Source: Lathyrus oleraceus (Eukaryota > Streptophyta > Magnoliopsida > Fabales > Fabaceae). Taken from it: a stretch of 64,000 bases of DNA. The translations under genes and the position numbers were made by a program. The notes beneath the pieces are model-generated. The model saw nothing but the letters and a program-made list of their open reading frames with translations, did not search any database and was not told the DNA's origin. The stretch covers positions 15,032,665 through 15,096,664 of the forward strand of contig NC_066583.1 in assembly GCF_024323335.1 (NCBI RefSeq). The letters run 5' to 3'. Numbering within the stretch: position 1 is the stretch's first letter; every line of letters begins with the position of its first letter. Positions 34,147 through 47,800 of this stretch are shown here, piece after piece.

Positions 34147-37100
34147 TGTAGCGGGAAATTTATGATCGTCAAGCTATTAGCTAGAGATCAATTAATAAGA
34201 GTCGCGACCGCGCTTTTATTAATTCCAAGGGAAAAGGGGAAAAGTACGAACAAAACCCAATTAGTAAGAAGTTTTCAAATAAAAACTAATAAAAATCAGA
34301 GATCACAGGTAAGGGGATTGGTTACACAGAGGGAAGGTGTTAGCACCCAAAGTGTCCTAGGTACTCCTAGGGAGCCCTTTTTGTGTGCATATGTATTTTG
34401 TAAAAAGTGATGTTTACAAACAAATAAAATGGGGGGATGAGAAAAGAATTCATTAATTATATTTTTGTGTTTAACAAGACCTTCGGACTTGTGCCTACGT
34501 ACCAACATATGAATGTGGGATCAAAACCTCGTAGTTCGTGCTAGAAATTTCAAAATGAGTGTGTTGGTTTTAACAAAATTTAAGTTTGAAAGGCACAAGG
34601 GCCTAAAAATGGTTTGAATGAGTTAGTTCTTTTTGGGCTTTTTGAAAGTTTAAGTCAAGTATAGTTAAGTTCATTTACAAGTTTGATTTAAGAAAATAAG
34701 TTTGAAAAATGCACTGGCATAAGGCCAAAGTTTCTACCTTTTGCAAAAATGGTCTAAGTTTAGAACAAAAGTAGTTCACACAAAGAAGGGTTTGAAAATG
34801 GAGGGATAGATTTTGAAATTAAAGAAATGGGGAGAAGATGAAGAGACTACCCTATGTACAAAAGTTAAAAGTTTAAAGTTGAAAAGATCTGACCAAATGG
34901 GAGCAATCCAATAGACAAGTACGTCAATAGAAACCTAGAATTCCCTTGGACTTTTAGAATCAAGCAACACACAAATGCATAATTATATCAATCTTGAAGA
35001 TTAAAGGAATCAAATAAATATGGCCTCATCCAAGCTTATCCACTTCATGATCTTCTTCAAAATAGCTTATGTAGAAGATGAATTCCACAAGTCATAGATT
35101 CAAAAACAATGATCAATATTGCAGATGAGCTGGAGAGATATTGAATGATGTATTAGATGAATTTCAAATTGAAAAAACTTGGTTCTTCAACAAATTGGCA
35201 TTGGCCAAGTCCATTAGCAAAGGAATTTTTCCTAAATTCTAAGTCCAATTGGGCAAGATCAAACCAACAGTCCACTCAAAAGTCTTTTAGGGGTTTTGTT
35301 ATTATTATGTGCATTAATGGTCAAAGACCACACAAACAAACAAAGTGTATACAAACAAAACAATATCACACAATATGGTCCAAATGGACAAAGTGAAAAT
35401 TACATTAACATAAACAATTAGAATGATATGTATAATGGTAACTGATATAAAGTGCTACAAGTAAATTGCATTAAAGGTAAAAGCTTGAAAGTAAAAGTTA
35501 ATAGTTAGTAAGTTAGAAGTTAGTTTTGTTTTGCTTTTGATTTCAAGACATTCTTTGGAGAACACTCAACCCACTTGCCACAAGCATGGATCCTTGAACC
35601 AAAACATCTTCCAAAGGAAGGAAAGAGGGTTTCCACACAATACCATGGAAGAGGGGAGTTTTACAATCTCACTAACTAGAATGCTTATGCCTTTTGTGTC
35701 ACAAATTTAGCGCTATGTTAAGCAATCGTAATTGGACTTATGTAGAAGTCACAACTATTTGAGGCCGGGCAATAGACTTTTTGTGTTAATGCATGTTGGG
35801 GACATAATATTATGAACTATGCTCATTAAACATACCACACACAAAAAATATGCAAAAGGTGTGGCCTAATCTCATCCATACTCATGTTAATCTTTCAATC
35901 AACTAGCATTAGGACTTTAAGATGTCATTGACCAAATGGAAATGAATGGATGGAGAAGGGGAATTAGATGAAGAGGGAAAGGGATGAATGAGATCACAAA
36001 TTGGTCAAAGGAGGACTTTTACCAAATTAATATTATTCATTCATTTTAGGAGATGGAATGTACATTCCATCAATCCCCTAAATCCAATAATATTAACTTG
36101 ACAAAGTCAAATCAACCTTGACCAAGGCCCAACAACAAATAAGAAACTCAATTAAGTCATTACAAATGGTCAACACAATTAAAATGGCATTTATTCAATT
36201 AAAAATAATAAAATAATGCATTAAATTTAAATATGTTTTGTCCAAATCCTAAAATCTCATCAAAACACCAAATAAATGGTCATGAGATTTGTCATAGGTT
36301 AAACAAGGTCAAAGGACCTTGGAGAAAGAAATTTCATAATTTTTGGACATTTAAAAATATTTTTAAACAATTAAAAACAAATGCAAAATCAATAATTCAT
36401 GAAAATTATTAATAACGATCCAAAAAAGAATTTTAATTCAGAATATGAAAGAGAAAAATATTTGAGAATTTTCGGTGAAAGTCCCATATTTTTTGGATCA
36501 ATATTGAATTTAATATGAATTATTGAATAAAATGGAATTAAAATGAAATTCAGAAAATCCAAAAATACGTGGACCATCAGATCTCCCTCATTTATTGAGG
36601 TGGCAGATCTGATGATCCAAAATGCGCGTTCCACCAATGTCTTGGTCAACCGCGTGGCAAATGACGTAATCAACACCAAAACTCCAGATTATAACGTGGG
36701 ACTTGGATCAAGTGGTTCAGAGGTAAGACACGTCATCGCCGGAGCCAGAGCTCCGGTCATCTTCCCCGGTTCCACCGGTCTGGTTAAGATGAACCATCAC
36801 CAAAATAATAAACAGGGACATGATCTTAAAGAAAAAACATCACTGAGCACGAATATCACCCCTAATTCATCCAATTCCAAATATATTAAGAGATATGTGG
36901 AATTGAAAAATGAGGTCCATGATTTGAGTTGCTTCGATTTGGCCTCAAAGCAACTAAATCTTCTTACCTACATTGGTAGGTCTTCAGACAACTCAAGAAT
37001 CAATGGAATTGAGCAACAATTTAAGAGAATCGAAGAGTTTAACATTTCTACAAATTACCTTCAATGGAGGTCTGAGCTTGCTATATCTTGATCTGAATTG

Positions 37101-38779
37101 TGCTTAACTTCACTTCACTTGCTTGCAGGAGAGGAATGGAAAGGTTTAGAAACAATGGACTTCTGGAGAATTGAATTCCAAAACAATGGAGATTCAAGCT
37201 CAAATTCAAATGAATTTATCAGGGTTATCCTATTAGAATGAAGGGTTTTCAATGGGGATTCAAAGCTGGCGCAATGTGTGTGTGATTTCTGAGCAAATGC
37301 AGTTGTATATATAGCCAAATCAATGTGATATTTGCACACTCTTCTCACTTTCTAATTTTGGAAAAATGATGATGGATGATGCATGGGTACGCATAGGCCC
37401 GTGAAATGATAGCTGATAGTCCAAATTTGAATTTCAAATGCTTTGAAGATGGATTGGATTGCAAGGCATTGATCCATGTCAAATGATATCAGCCTGTTTA
37501 AGCCATGCACGACCTATGCATTTATCATCCAAAATGAATGAATTTGAGCTCTTTGGAAAGGTGAGATCAAGAGGAACACATTTTATGTTGAACACTTTTT
37601 CATTTGGATCTTGGAACTTGGAGAAATTTGAGGTGGAAGTTTGGCAAAATTTGACATATCAAAAATTTTCTAAGTGTCAAGCCATATGTCTCAATATTCC
37701 ACCTTGCTTAACTTTTTATGGGAGCTTCAAATGAGAAACATGTCTTCATCAAAGTTGTAGCTCTCTAAAATACCTTCAAAATGGTCACCAATTACATGTC
37801 ATTTTTGAAGTTTGGAAAAATCACTTGATCAATGGTATAGGTCAAAAGTGACCTCTAATGTAGCCTCATATCGCATGTTCAAAGAAGTTGAATTAGCTCC
37901 CACTCCAAACATAAAAGTTTAAGTAGACACACTTAATTTTATTTTGCAACTTGGAAATCTTTCATCTCATAGAAATTGAGCATGTTATGGCCTTGGGGAG
38001 TTGACTTTCAAATTAGGGTTTAGACAAAATGACCTATAATGTTTCAACATAGAAAATGATTTTCCAAGAAAAAATAGATCTAGGTATCAACATGAAAGTT
38101 GTTTATAGTTTCATTTAGAGTATGTTTTCTCTTGTAATCATTTTCATATGGTGAAAATTGTAGGAGATAGGGTCTAGGGAGACCCAGTTTTGATCAGATG
38201 AATTCATTTGGCCAACCACCATCAACCAACTTGATAATTTCCAATTCTCTTGACTTTCTTGGCTCATGATAGATCATATATGCATAAGATGGTGAAATTT
38301 GAAGTTCCCCTTGATAAATTTGATCAATTAGTGAGATAGCTTGTTGGAGAAGTTACTCAAGATACCCAGTCAAACTAGGGTTTCCAAGGCAAGTCACCCT
38401 CAAACTCTTGAAGAAAACTTGATCAATATAACATGTAGAGAACATTGGGACTCATATATGATGTTCATAACCGTTCTTGAATCAATTATTGGTTGTGCTC
38501 CTTGTTCATGAGGGTCTTAAACCCTAGATATGATCTTGATGAATCAATGAGATCATGCCCTACCTACGAAAGAGTTAGGCAAATACAAAGACATGTTTTT
38601 TGTATTTTAGTTAGTAAAATGATAAAATACAAGTATGATATAATCACAAAGTACTTGGTAATCTCTCCTAAATCAAACCCAATGAAAAAGGGGTAAGGAG
38701 GATGTCAAGACATGATCCCAATGCTGATGCTTATGATGAAATGCTTGAGGGATCTTAGGGTCAAAATTGGGGTCTTACA
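34147..38779 (-). repeat. 3' LTR of element D (reverse orientation)
   Basis: 4,633 bp. On the plus strand it reads TGTAGCGG...GGTCTTACA, the reverse of the A-type LTR. The palindrome is at 34356-34371 and a TATATATA box at 37306-37313. It is the 3' LTR because the polypurine-like tract adjoins its high-coordinate end (38780-38793). The left flank AAGTG (34142-34146) is the candidate duplication. Confidence 0.88.
36543..37174 (+). CDS. Putative antisense ORF in D LTR, conserved with A
   Basis: The unspliced ORF is 182 codons (36543-37091), antisense to the LTR. Its last half aligns without gaps to the antisense ORF of the A LTR (SNSKYIKRYVELKNEVHD, LSCFDLASKQLNLLTYIGR, ending NYLQW). A candidate 59-nt intron (37070-37128, GT...GCAG) lies where A has a 58-nt one; splicing would give a stop at TGA 37172-37174, the same number of codons after the junction as in A. 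The N-terminal half (MKFRKSKNTWTIRSPSFIEV...) has no counterpart open in A. No domain is recognised. Expression is unknown. Confidence 0.3.
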
Positions 38780-39792
38780 GTTGCCCCTATTTAAGGACAT
38801 TCTAACTGAGGAGGTGAAGGTCAAAATCTTCATGTCGACTCAGTAGAATGGGCTTAAATAACAACATATAGAAACAAATTTTGGTCCCTAAGAGACCTCA
38901 TGATGCATATGATATGAATGCAAAAGTTAATGCTCTGTGGGGAAATATTGCCACAAAGGAAAAGAAATCAGAGAGACCGAAAGTCCACAGGAGCACAGTG
39001 CATTCCATAAGGAAAACTCACTCGGGAGACAAAGACTCTAGGGGGATAAAAGGGACTTATGCGTAGGCCAGGCTACGACTTAAAACTACTGGAGGACTCG
39101 AGGAAATCCATAAAACAATGGAAAGACTCAGCCGGGGAAATAAAAACAACGTCTGCATGATACGAATAAGTCAGGATAAAACTGAAATATTTGACTCGTG
39201 CAGGGGAAAAACGATTTCACTAAGGAAATGCGCACTCAACTCAACTGGGGAAGATAAACTTCAACCCAGGAGGAGCAGAAATCTATTATCTACTACCTCT
39301 TACTAGGTAAGGAGATAATAAAATTCTGACAGAGAGAACATCCGTCATCGGTTAGGATGAACATATCAAGGATGACTCGCTGAGGAAAAGCCAAGAAGGA
39401 GTATTCATTACCAGTTACTAGGTAAGAATAGCCTTGCTGGGGAAAACTGCAGAAAATAGGATTTACAACTACCAGTTACTGGGCAGAAGACCAAAGATGA
39501 GAATATCTGTCATCGGTTAGGATGAACATATCAAGGATAAACTCAACAGGGAAGAAAATACGTCATCGGTTAGGATGAACATATTAAGGATAGACTTTCC
39601 TAGGGATGTCAAGGAGGATACCCGTCATCGGTTAGGATGAACATATCAAGGATATACCAACTGAACAACAAAAAATGGGGAATTACATCTATCGAAAACT
39701 GGATAGAAAACTGTCGAAGAGTAAAATCCGTCACCGGTTAGGATGAACATATCAAGGATTCATTCTGCGAGGGGACAAAGTAGGACTTATAA
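38780..39792 (-). other. 3' UTR of element D, part next to the LTR
   Basis: Reverse-strand hairpin array: many copies of GGTTAGGATGAACATATCAAG and of the CTACC/GGTAG type. It is interrupted at 39793 by element E and resumes at 57241. The junction halves ACTTATAA and TATAACTACCGG rejoin as a normal array sequence once one TATAA is removed. Confidence 0.85.
39788..39792. other. Target-site duplication of E, left copy (TATAA)
   Basis: TATAA directly precedes TGTAGCGG of the left E LTR; the identical TATAA follows the right LTR at 57236-57240. Confidence 0.85.
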
Positions 39793-42700
39793 TGTAGCGG
39801 TGTATTCATCACTTTATGATTTATTGGCTAAATCAAAAGCAAACATACAAAGATATAGAGTCGCCACCGCACTTTTATTTATCCGAAGGAATGGCTAAAA
39901 AGCGAACAAAAGCCTAAGAAGTTTTACACATAGAAAACCAATGAAAAGGTCAGAGATCTGGGTAAGGGGGTAATTATGCAAAGGGAAGGTGTTAGGCACC
40001 CAATGCATCCTAGGTACTCCTAGGGAACCCTTTTCACAACTTGTTATGAAAAGATATTGTTTATGAAAAATATTTATTGTGCAAACATGAATGAGGGGAT
40101 GAGAGAAGAATATACAAATTTTTATTATTTTTGTGTTTGAACGGATGAACCCGTTGCCTACGTACCTTTCCATGAAAGGTAAGGATCAAAACGCCGTAGT
40201 TCGGCTAAAAGATTTCCAAAACATGGGTGGATTAATTTTAAAAACAAAAGCCCTAAGGTCTTTCGTTATCCACGGGAGAAAACTCAACCTATACAACAAC
40301 AAGTCCACCATGTGAGAAAAGCTTCAACTTGCTAGTGAGGCACAATGTCCTATAATAAGCAAGGAAGTCTTACAATTCAATCACTAAGGACAAAAGGTGA
40401 GATTCACATCAACCACTAAGATAACTAAGATCTATGGCTAATGTATGAAAACTTATCAAGAAGTGGACTAAGCCACAAAACAATTGAATGAGTGAAATTA
40501 ACCATTTGGATTATTCACAAAGATGAAGTCAAAGTATGATTAGAATTCAATTCAAAAGAAGTATTATGAAAATGAAGTTTGAAAAATCAAAGGCTTAAGG
40601 CCTAGGTTTCTAATTTTGAAAAGAAATGAAAATGTTTGCACAATATTTTTCTGGTTTTTGGGTTAATATGCAGATGGAGGTTTAAGAACAAAAAGGGTAT
40701 GTTAAGGGATGCAAAACTTCTTAGATGTTCACCTCTTGAGATCATATGTAGATGATCCAAGTGATTCCTTTGGAATAGGCAATAAGAAAATAATAGACAA
40801 ACAATGTATCAGGCAAAGCCAACAAAAATGGATACCAGATGCCAATCAATGGACTTACACCAATCTCACAAAACAATGAAACAAAAGATGGATACCGGAT
40901 GCCAATCACTGGACTTATACCAATCTCCACAAATGATCATAGGAAACAGATACCCGATCAATGGCATTACATCTGACTCCTCCCATAAACAAGTAACAAA
41001 TGCAATAAGCAAGAGGAAACAAGTTGCCAATAAATGGTCTTACACTCGACTCCAAGGAAATGGGATGCCAATCAATGGTCTTAGTCCCAACTCCTACCAG
41101 ATCATAGGAAACAACTGCCAATAAATGGACTTACAATTGACTCCTCAATGGATAAACAAAATGTCACAAAGATATGAACAATGATCATGAAATGATATAC
41201 AATTAATGCTCAATGATGATAACAATGCACAAAGGCACACACAAACAATTATGCACATATGGGCAAACAAGTCAACAATTAGTCAATTAGCACACACTAT
41301 ATACAATCAATTAGGCTCAAGCAAGGTTAGGCTTTACAGCCAACTGGAATGGGGTATTTTGAGCTCTTAACCCTAACATTGAGAGTTAGGGTGAAGCAGA
41401 TGAAATGGAGATGAGGGTTATTCCTCATAGCTCTTATCCCTGGCCTGGGAGGGCTTTAAACAATAGAAAGTGTGGGAGTTCAGAAAGAAGGAACTCTTCT
41501 CCACAAATGACTGACACAACAAGAGCTTTGGTTTTTTATTCACAATGCATCAACACATGGTGTGAGCAAAGTGAATGACACACTGAATAGCAGGGGATGG
41601 ATTACACATCCCTTTTATCTGCCAATTGCCTCATAAGAGGACTTAACCTGCTTGGCACAAAAGATAAACAAACAAAAACATGGCCTCTTAAGGAGGGCTT
41701 CAGACAGGTGCCTACCAATAACAGTAGGTCTTCCAGACTACATGAAGATCAAAGGATTATACCTAAGTGGTATGCCAACCACAAGCAAAAGCAAAGCAAA
41801 GTTCAAATGAACTTAAAGCAACTTAGGTACCTGTGGAAACAGCTAAACCAATCAGTACAACTTTCAGATAAACATACAACAGTTAATAACCAACAGACAA
41901 TCCCAATGTACAAGACATAAGCCATAAGGCAAACTCAAGTGAGTTATCATCAACCTACAAAACAGCAAATGTTAGTAATCAAAAGCAAATATCGATATTC
42001 ACATGATGAAGCATCATCAACTATGGAATTTGGATGCTTAAACCTGAAATCAAAGCACACATGTAAGTCACAAACCACTAGGTCAAAGCCTAGGGTCAAA
42101 GGTGAAGAAAAAATTCAAAACAGGAGCTGAAATTCAACACAATGCAACTTCAATCACATATTGACATATCCTAAAAAGGCTCACATCAAAATCATTAAGC
42201 AAATGCATTTCATGATCAAAGGAAGTCAAAGACAATTTTAAGGCTCATATATGATCATCATGAATGAAAATTCCAAATCAAAACAGAAATGATTCAAATA
42301 AATCTGGGAAAATTCATGAACATTCAAGACATCTAACATGATCCATATACAAAAAATCAGAAGCATCAAAGATCATTTGGCATGGAAATTAAATTGCACA
42401 AGTTGGACAATAAAATGTGTGACACAAATTGTCACACCATGTTAACACAAGCATAAAACAGAAATGGTAGATGAGAAAAATACCAAACCAAGCCTAAAAC
42501 ATCCAGCAATGTGTCTGGAATCATGATGTAAAATTTCAAGTTCATTGGATTAAAAACAAGCATTTCATGATAGAAAGAGTAAGGCAAGGTCATAAATGCA
42601 CACATGATCAAAAAGTCTAACACCATTCAAAATCCATTCATGCACAACTTCAGAAAAAATCATCATAAAATTCTAGACATTTCAGTGAACAATTAGCAAA

Positions 42701-44825
42701 AAACCAGGTATTTTTTGGATCAATTTTCAATTTGATATGGATTTTACAAGTTAGAGAAAAAATAAAAATCAAACATGAACAAAGCATGGCAAAGTGGAGG
42801 GAAAAGATGAAAATATGATGTATATTTGAAAATGTGCTCTCGCTGGGATTCGAACTAGGTTGATTTTCAAATGTGAAGCGCGCGCACCAAAACGGCACCG
42901 TTTGGGCTGTAACCCTAGCGCTGCATAGATTAGGACGGTTCAAACCGACGCTATTTGCCAAAACCGACGCTATTTTTCCAAAAAATCCAGAAATGCATGC
43001 ATCTTCATCTTCTTCATGATGAAGAAGATGAACAGCGAAGAACATTCATCACCAATTTCCAGATTTTTTCAGAAACGCCCAGAAATCCACAAAATTTTTA
43101 TCAAATCAAAGCTTATGCCATGTAGAATACAGATCAACAATCATCTAAACTTAAAACATCATAACAAGTGAGAATCGATGAGAAACATTTTTGGATGCAA
43201 AACTTTAAACACACATATCTTGTTCAATAATGCACCAATTCACACGATTTTTGCATCAGAATCACCAGGAACACAAGATCTACAAGAATATAGCAATGAG
43301 TTTCAGAATTAAGAGGATCGAAAATTAACCTCTTGAAGAGCAGAACCTTTGAAATGCACGATCCACAGCTTGTAAGTATCCAAATCCACTATACAATGCT
43401 TGAAATGATGTTTGGTGAAGAAAAGGAAGCTTGAACACGTGTAGATCTAGCTTAATCTTGAATTTCCATTTTCAACTTCATGAGCTTCAACTGCACAGTT
43501 CTTGCTCGAATTCACCACTTCAACACTTGATCTGCACTTAATTCATACCAGGGAACAAGAATATGACATAAAATTGCAATGCTATTTGGAAGAAATTTGA
43601 ATTATGAATGGAAGAAAATTTTGGAGGGAGAGGAAAATCTTAGATCTAGAAATGTGAATTGTGATTAACCTCGTTCAATTATGTTATGATTAGAGTATAT
43701 ATATGCTTTCCTAATCACCTTGCTAATCCATGTTTAGTTTGGTTAAGTGAAATAAGGTGTTTTGCAAAATTTTTAAAATGCATGGTGCATGGGCTAATTG
43801 CACGTGAACAGTACCATTCCCTTGATCATTTCCCACTTAAAATCATCTTTTAAACTCAATGGCAATGGTAGAAAGTCCATACAATGCACCATTTTTGAAT
43901 TTTACAATTTCCCTCCAAAAAAGGCATGGATATGCAAGTGATCATGTAATGACAATTCATGCAATGTGATGATCATTTTGGAAAGCTTATGTCATGACAA
44001 GAATAATGCAAAAAGAACCATCAAATTTGGAGTTATGGATCAAAAGACATGCCCATTTGAATTTCCATGTGCACTTGGAAATGATTGGATCATATCTCCT
44101 CAACCATTCATCAGATGGTCTTGATCTTGGAATTTTTGGAAATGACAGAGAGAGATCTTCAACTTTCATGTTGGGCAAAATTTCATTTGAAGCTTCTTTC
44201 ATGTTGGAAAGTTGAGTTGAAGTTGGGTCAAAAACTTTCCATTTTTGGAAAGTTGAAATTATAGGTCACTTTCCAAATTTGGAAACTTTTGACTTGACTT
44301 CAAATTCTTCAACCTTGATCTTTGATATGATGAATAAGCATGATTTGGACATGAATGGGATGAAGAAACTCAATTTCTCAATTCAAAATCCACAGTTGAC
44401 TTTTCAGTTGACTGAATTGGTCCTTATATGACCTGAAAATGTCCTTATGAATTTCGGGCCTTTGCCACTTGGGAATTTGCTCCACAATGAACCTATAGCT
44501 CAAATAAGCTCAATGAAATGATCACATGGTCCATAACTCAATGGAGACTTCATCTCTTTCACACAAGATTCACTTGAATTGCCTTGACTGTTGATTGCTT
44601 AAGCTGCAAGTAACAAGGGTTAATGACATATTTTTGTACATTTTGGTTAGTGGTTAAAAGAAAAGCAATGATATACAAATGCAAGCAATGCTTGGTGATC
44701 AAGAACCACTCAGAGAGATATCCCACCCACAAGGAAGGAAGCAAGGTGTACAATGATCCTTGAGGCAATGCAATGATATGATATGATGCCATGAGGGATC
44801 TTAGGGACAAAATTGGGGTCTTACA
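39793..44825 (-). repeat. 3' LTR of element E
   Basis: 5,033 bp, B/E subfamily. The palindrome is at 40009-40024 and a TATATATA box near 43690-43705. It contains a segment with an inverted B-box-like GGATTCGAACT (about 42847-42857) and AAAACGGCACCGTTTGG. The longest sense ORF (42650-43045) has no recognised domain and is also found in the other LTR copy. Confidence 0.9.
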
Positions 44826-47800
44826 GATGCCCCTATTTAAGGTCATTCTAGCCGGAGAAGTGAAGGTTAAAATCTTCATCTCGACGCGGTAGAATGGGCT
44901 TAAATAACAATAATGAGACAAATTTTGGTCCCTAAGAGACCTCATGATGCAAATGTATGAATGCAAAACAAACAAACTTTGTGGGGAATATGGGTCCACA
45001 AAGAAGAAAAGACGATCCATCGGAGTGATACACTCACCAGGAACAGAGACTCTAACAGGACTCTCATGGGGATAAGAAAAGAATGCGCGAACAGGACACG
45101 ACTCTGAATTAGGGAAAACAAGAACTGGACACTGCGTGAGCAGGACACGACTGGACTAGAGACCTCACTGGGGAGTAAAGGACTCGAACTGGGGAAAAAG
45201 AAAATTCCAAAGGGAACACAACCAATGGAAAGACTCAAGTTGACTCAAACTATCCACAAAGGATACTTCGGATGAAAATCTGGACTCAGGTTGGAGAAAG
45301 ATTAACACAGAACTTCCCTGCCGGGGAAAAATGCATATATTGGGGAAAACGCCAATACAGCAAAAGGGTAAAATCACAACAGAAACTCCACCGGGGAATG
45401 TTTAACAAAGAGACTCTCCTGGAGAAAAAATTGCAAGGTGAGGTGTTACCGGTTACTGGGTAACAAGCTCAAAGAGACATGTGATCTAAACACTGGTATA
45501 AGGGTGAAAGAACAACAAGCTCAGGAAGAATGAATATCTAAGACCGGTATAAGGGTGAGAGATATCAATCAACCAAACATCCGAGAGAGACCTGAAAAAG
45601 GTACAACAACTCAGGAAAATCTGACTCCGCGGGGGACTAAAGTCATAATAGGGAGTAGACAGGAAGGAACACCAGGGATACCGGTTATTGGGTATATAAT
45701 AGGTGACCAACCGAAGCGTGAATTGGTATATATGCCAAGACACTCATCATCCAAAAGGAGGGCTTGAAAAAGAAAATCGACTTACAGGATGGACATTCAA
45801 ATCCACAACGGGAAAACGAATCTTACTCAAATAGGGAAGGACAAAAGACTTCAACCAAAGAGAGCATGAGATATAATATCCATTACCGTCAGAACGTGGA
45901 TAGTATACTCGCATGGAAGGAACACCAGGGATACCGGTTACTGGGTATATAATAGGCGACCGACCGAAAACGTGAATTGGTATATATGCCAAAACACTTA
46001 TCATCCAAAACGCAAACTTGTTAAAGGATCGATATTTGATTCCGAAAAAAGGAATACGAATCTTACTCCGCTGGAGAAACAATCAACAGATTTTGACCAA
46101 GGAGTGCATGAGATATATTATCTATTACCGTCAGAACACAGATAATACACTCGAAAGAAAGAACACCAAGGATACCTGTTACTGGGTATATAATAGGTGA
46201 CCTACCGAAAAGAGAAACAATCGTTACCAACAACAACAGGGTAGACGAAAGATAACTCACTGGGATAAATTGCAAGCATCCGACAATTATCCAGGAAACA
46301 TATCACCGACTACTGGGAGATACGCTCAAAAAGGAGAACAAACTGAATATTCGATTCCGCCAAGGGAAACACGAATCTTACTCGACTGGGGAAACACAAC
46401 AGGCTTCAACTGAAGAGTGCATGAGATATATTATCCATTACCGTCAGAACGTGGATAATACACTCACATGGAAGATTATCCACAACCAGTTACTGGGTTA
46501 ATAAAGGATAAATCAACCAAAAAGAAAGGCATCGGGATACCAAAACTAGGTATATAAAGATGACCGATCAAAGGGAGCAATAATCATTACCAAGCAAACG
46601 GGTAAATGAAAGAGGACTCACCAGGGATGCATTGATACAATCAATGATCCAGGGAACAAATCACTAGCAAACAGTGAAAGGACCTACTGAGGATAAAATT
46701 GCTAGCATACGGCAATTATCCACAAAAAACTTGCTGGGAATACAAGTGCTTACTCAGAGCAAATACCCAGAAGCGAGGGAAAATCATCATCGAATACTAG
46801 ATGAAGATAATCACAAAGAGTAACCATCATCGATTAGGATGAATAACAAGGTTAACTCTGCAAAGGGGAGAACAAAGGATTTACAACTACCGAATACTGG
46901 GTAGAAGACCAAAGATTCTGGCTGAGGAAACAAGAGGTTTATCACTACCGACTACTGGGTAGAAAACCAAAGACTCAGTTGAGGATAAAGTGAATGATTG
47001 CTGAATACTGAGCAATGATCCAACTATTCCACAAGGAAGCACAAACTCCAATAGGGAGACAATCAACAACATAGGATTTACAACTACCGAATACTGGGTA
47101 GAAGACCGCAAAATCCACCATCAACTAGAATGAACCACAAAGGTTACCTCTGCTAGGGGATAAACGTAGGATTTATAACTACCGAATACGGGGTAGAAAA
47201 CCATAAAGAGATAGGACTTATAACTACCGAATACTGGGTAGAGGCCACAACTCTGATGAGGATAAAAAGATAGGGTTTACATCCACCGAATACTGGGTAG
47301 AATACCAACACCTTCTGCGTGGGGAGCAAAAGAATCACGACTCCGCACGGGGAACAACAAATAGGGTTTATAACTACCAGTTATCGGGTAGAAAACCAAA
47401 GACTGCTGGAGAGCAAGAAAAATAGGATTTTACAACTACCGAATACGGGGTAGAAAACCAACAAAACTCTTGCCGAGGAACACAAGGTTCGCAAGATACC
47501 AATTTCTGGGTACACAACCACAGATTCCACAAAGAGGGAAAAGGTACAAAGGATTTACAACTACCGGTATAAGGGTAGAAAACCAAAGGATAGGACTTAC
47601 AACTACCGGTTACTGGGTAGAGGCCCGAAAGATCCGCTGGGGATAAGATGAACTATTGCCGGTTACTGGGCAAATTATTCATTTATTCCACAGGGAAGCA
47701 CAAGAGACAGTTGAAAAAATGCCAATTCAGGAACAATCCAAAAAGGCAAACTGAATCAAGACTCGTCCTAATGAGGACATAACTCAATAGGGAAAACCCA

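Noticed and set aside
42840..42862. tRNA or SINE from the inverted B-box-like GGATTCGAACT in the E LTRs
   Set aside because: No A box at a proper distance could be supported; it may be a tRNA-derived fragment only.
42650..43045. 131-codon ORF in the E 3' LTR, also at 55062-55457 in the other LTR
   Set aside because: The two LTRs are copies of one sequence, so conservation is not independent; no domain is recognised.
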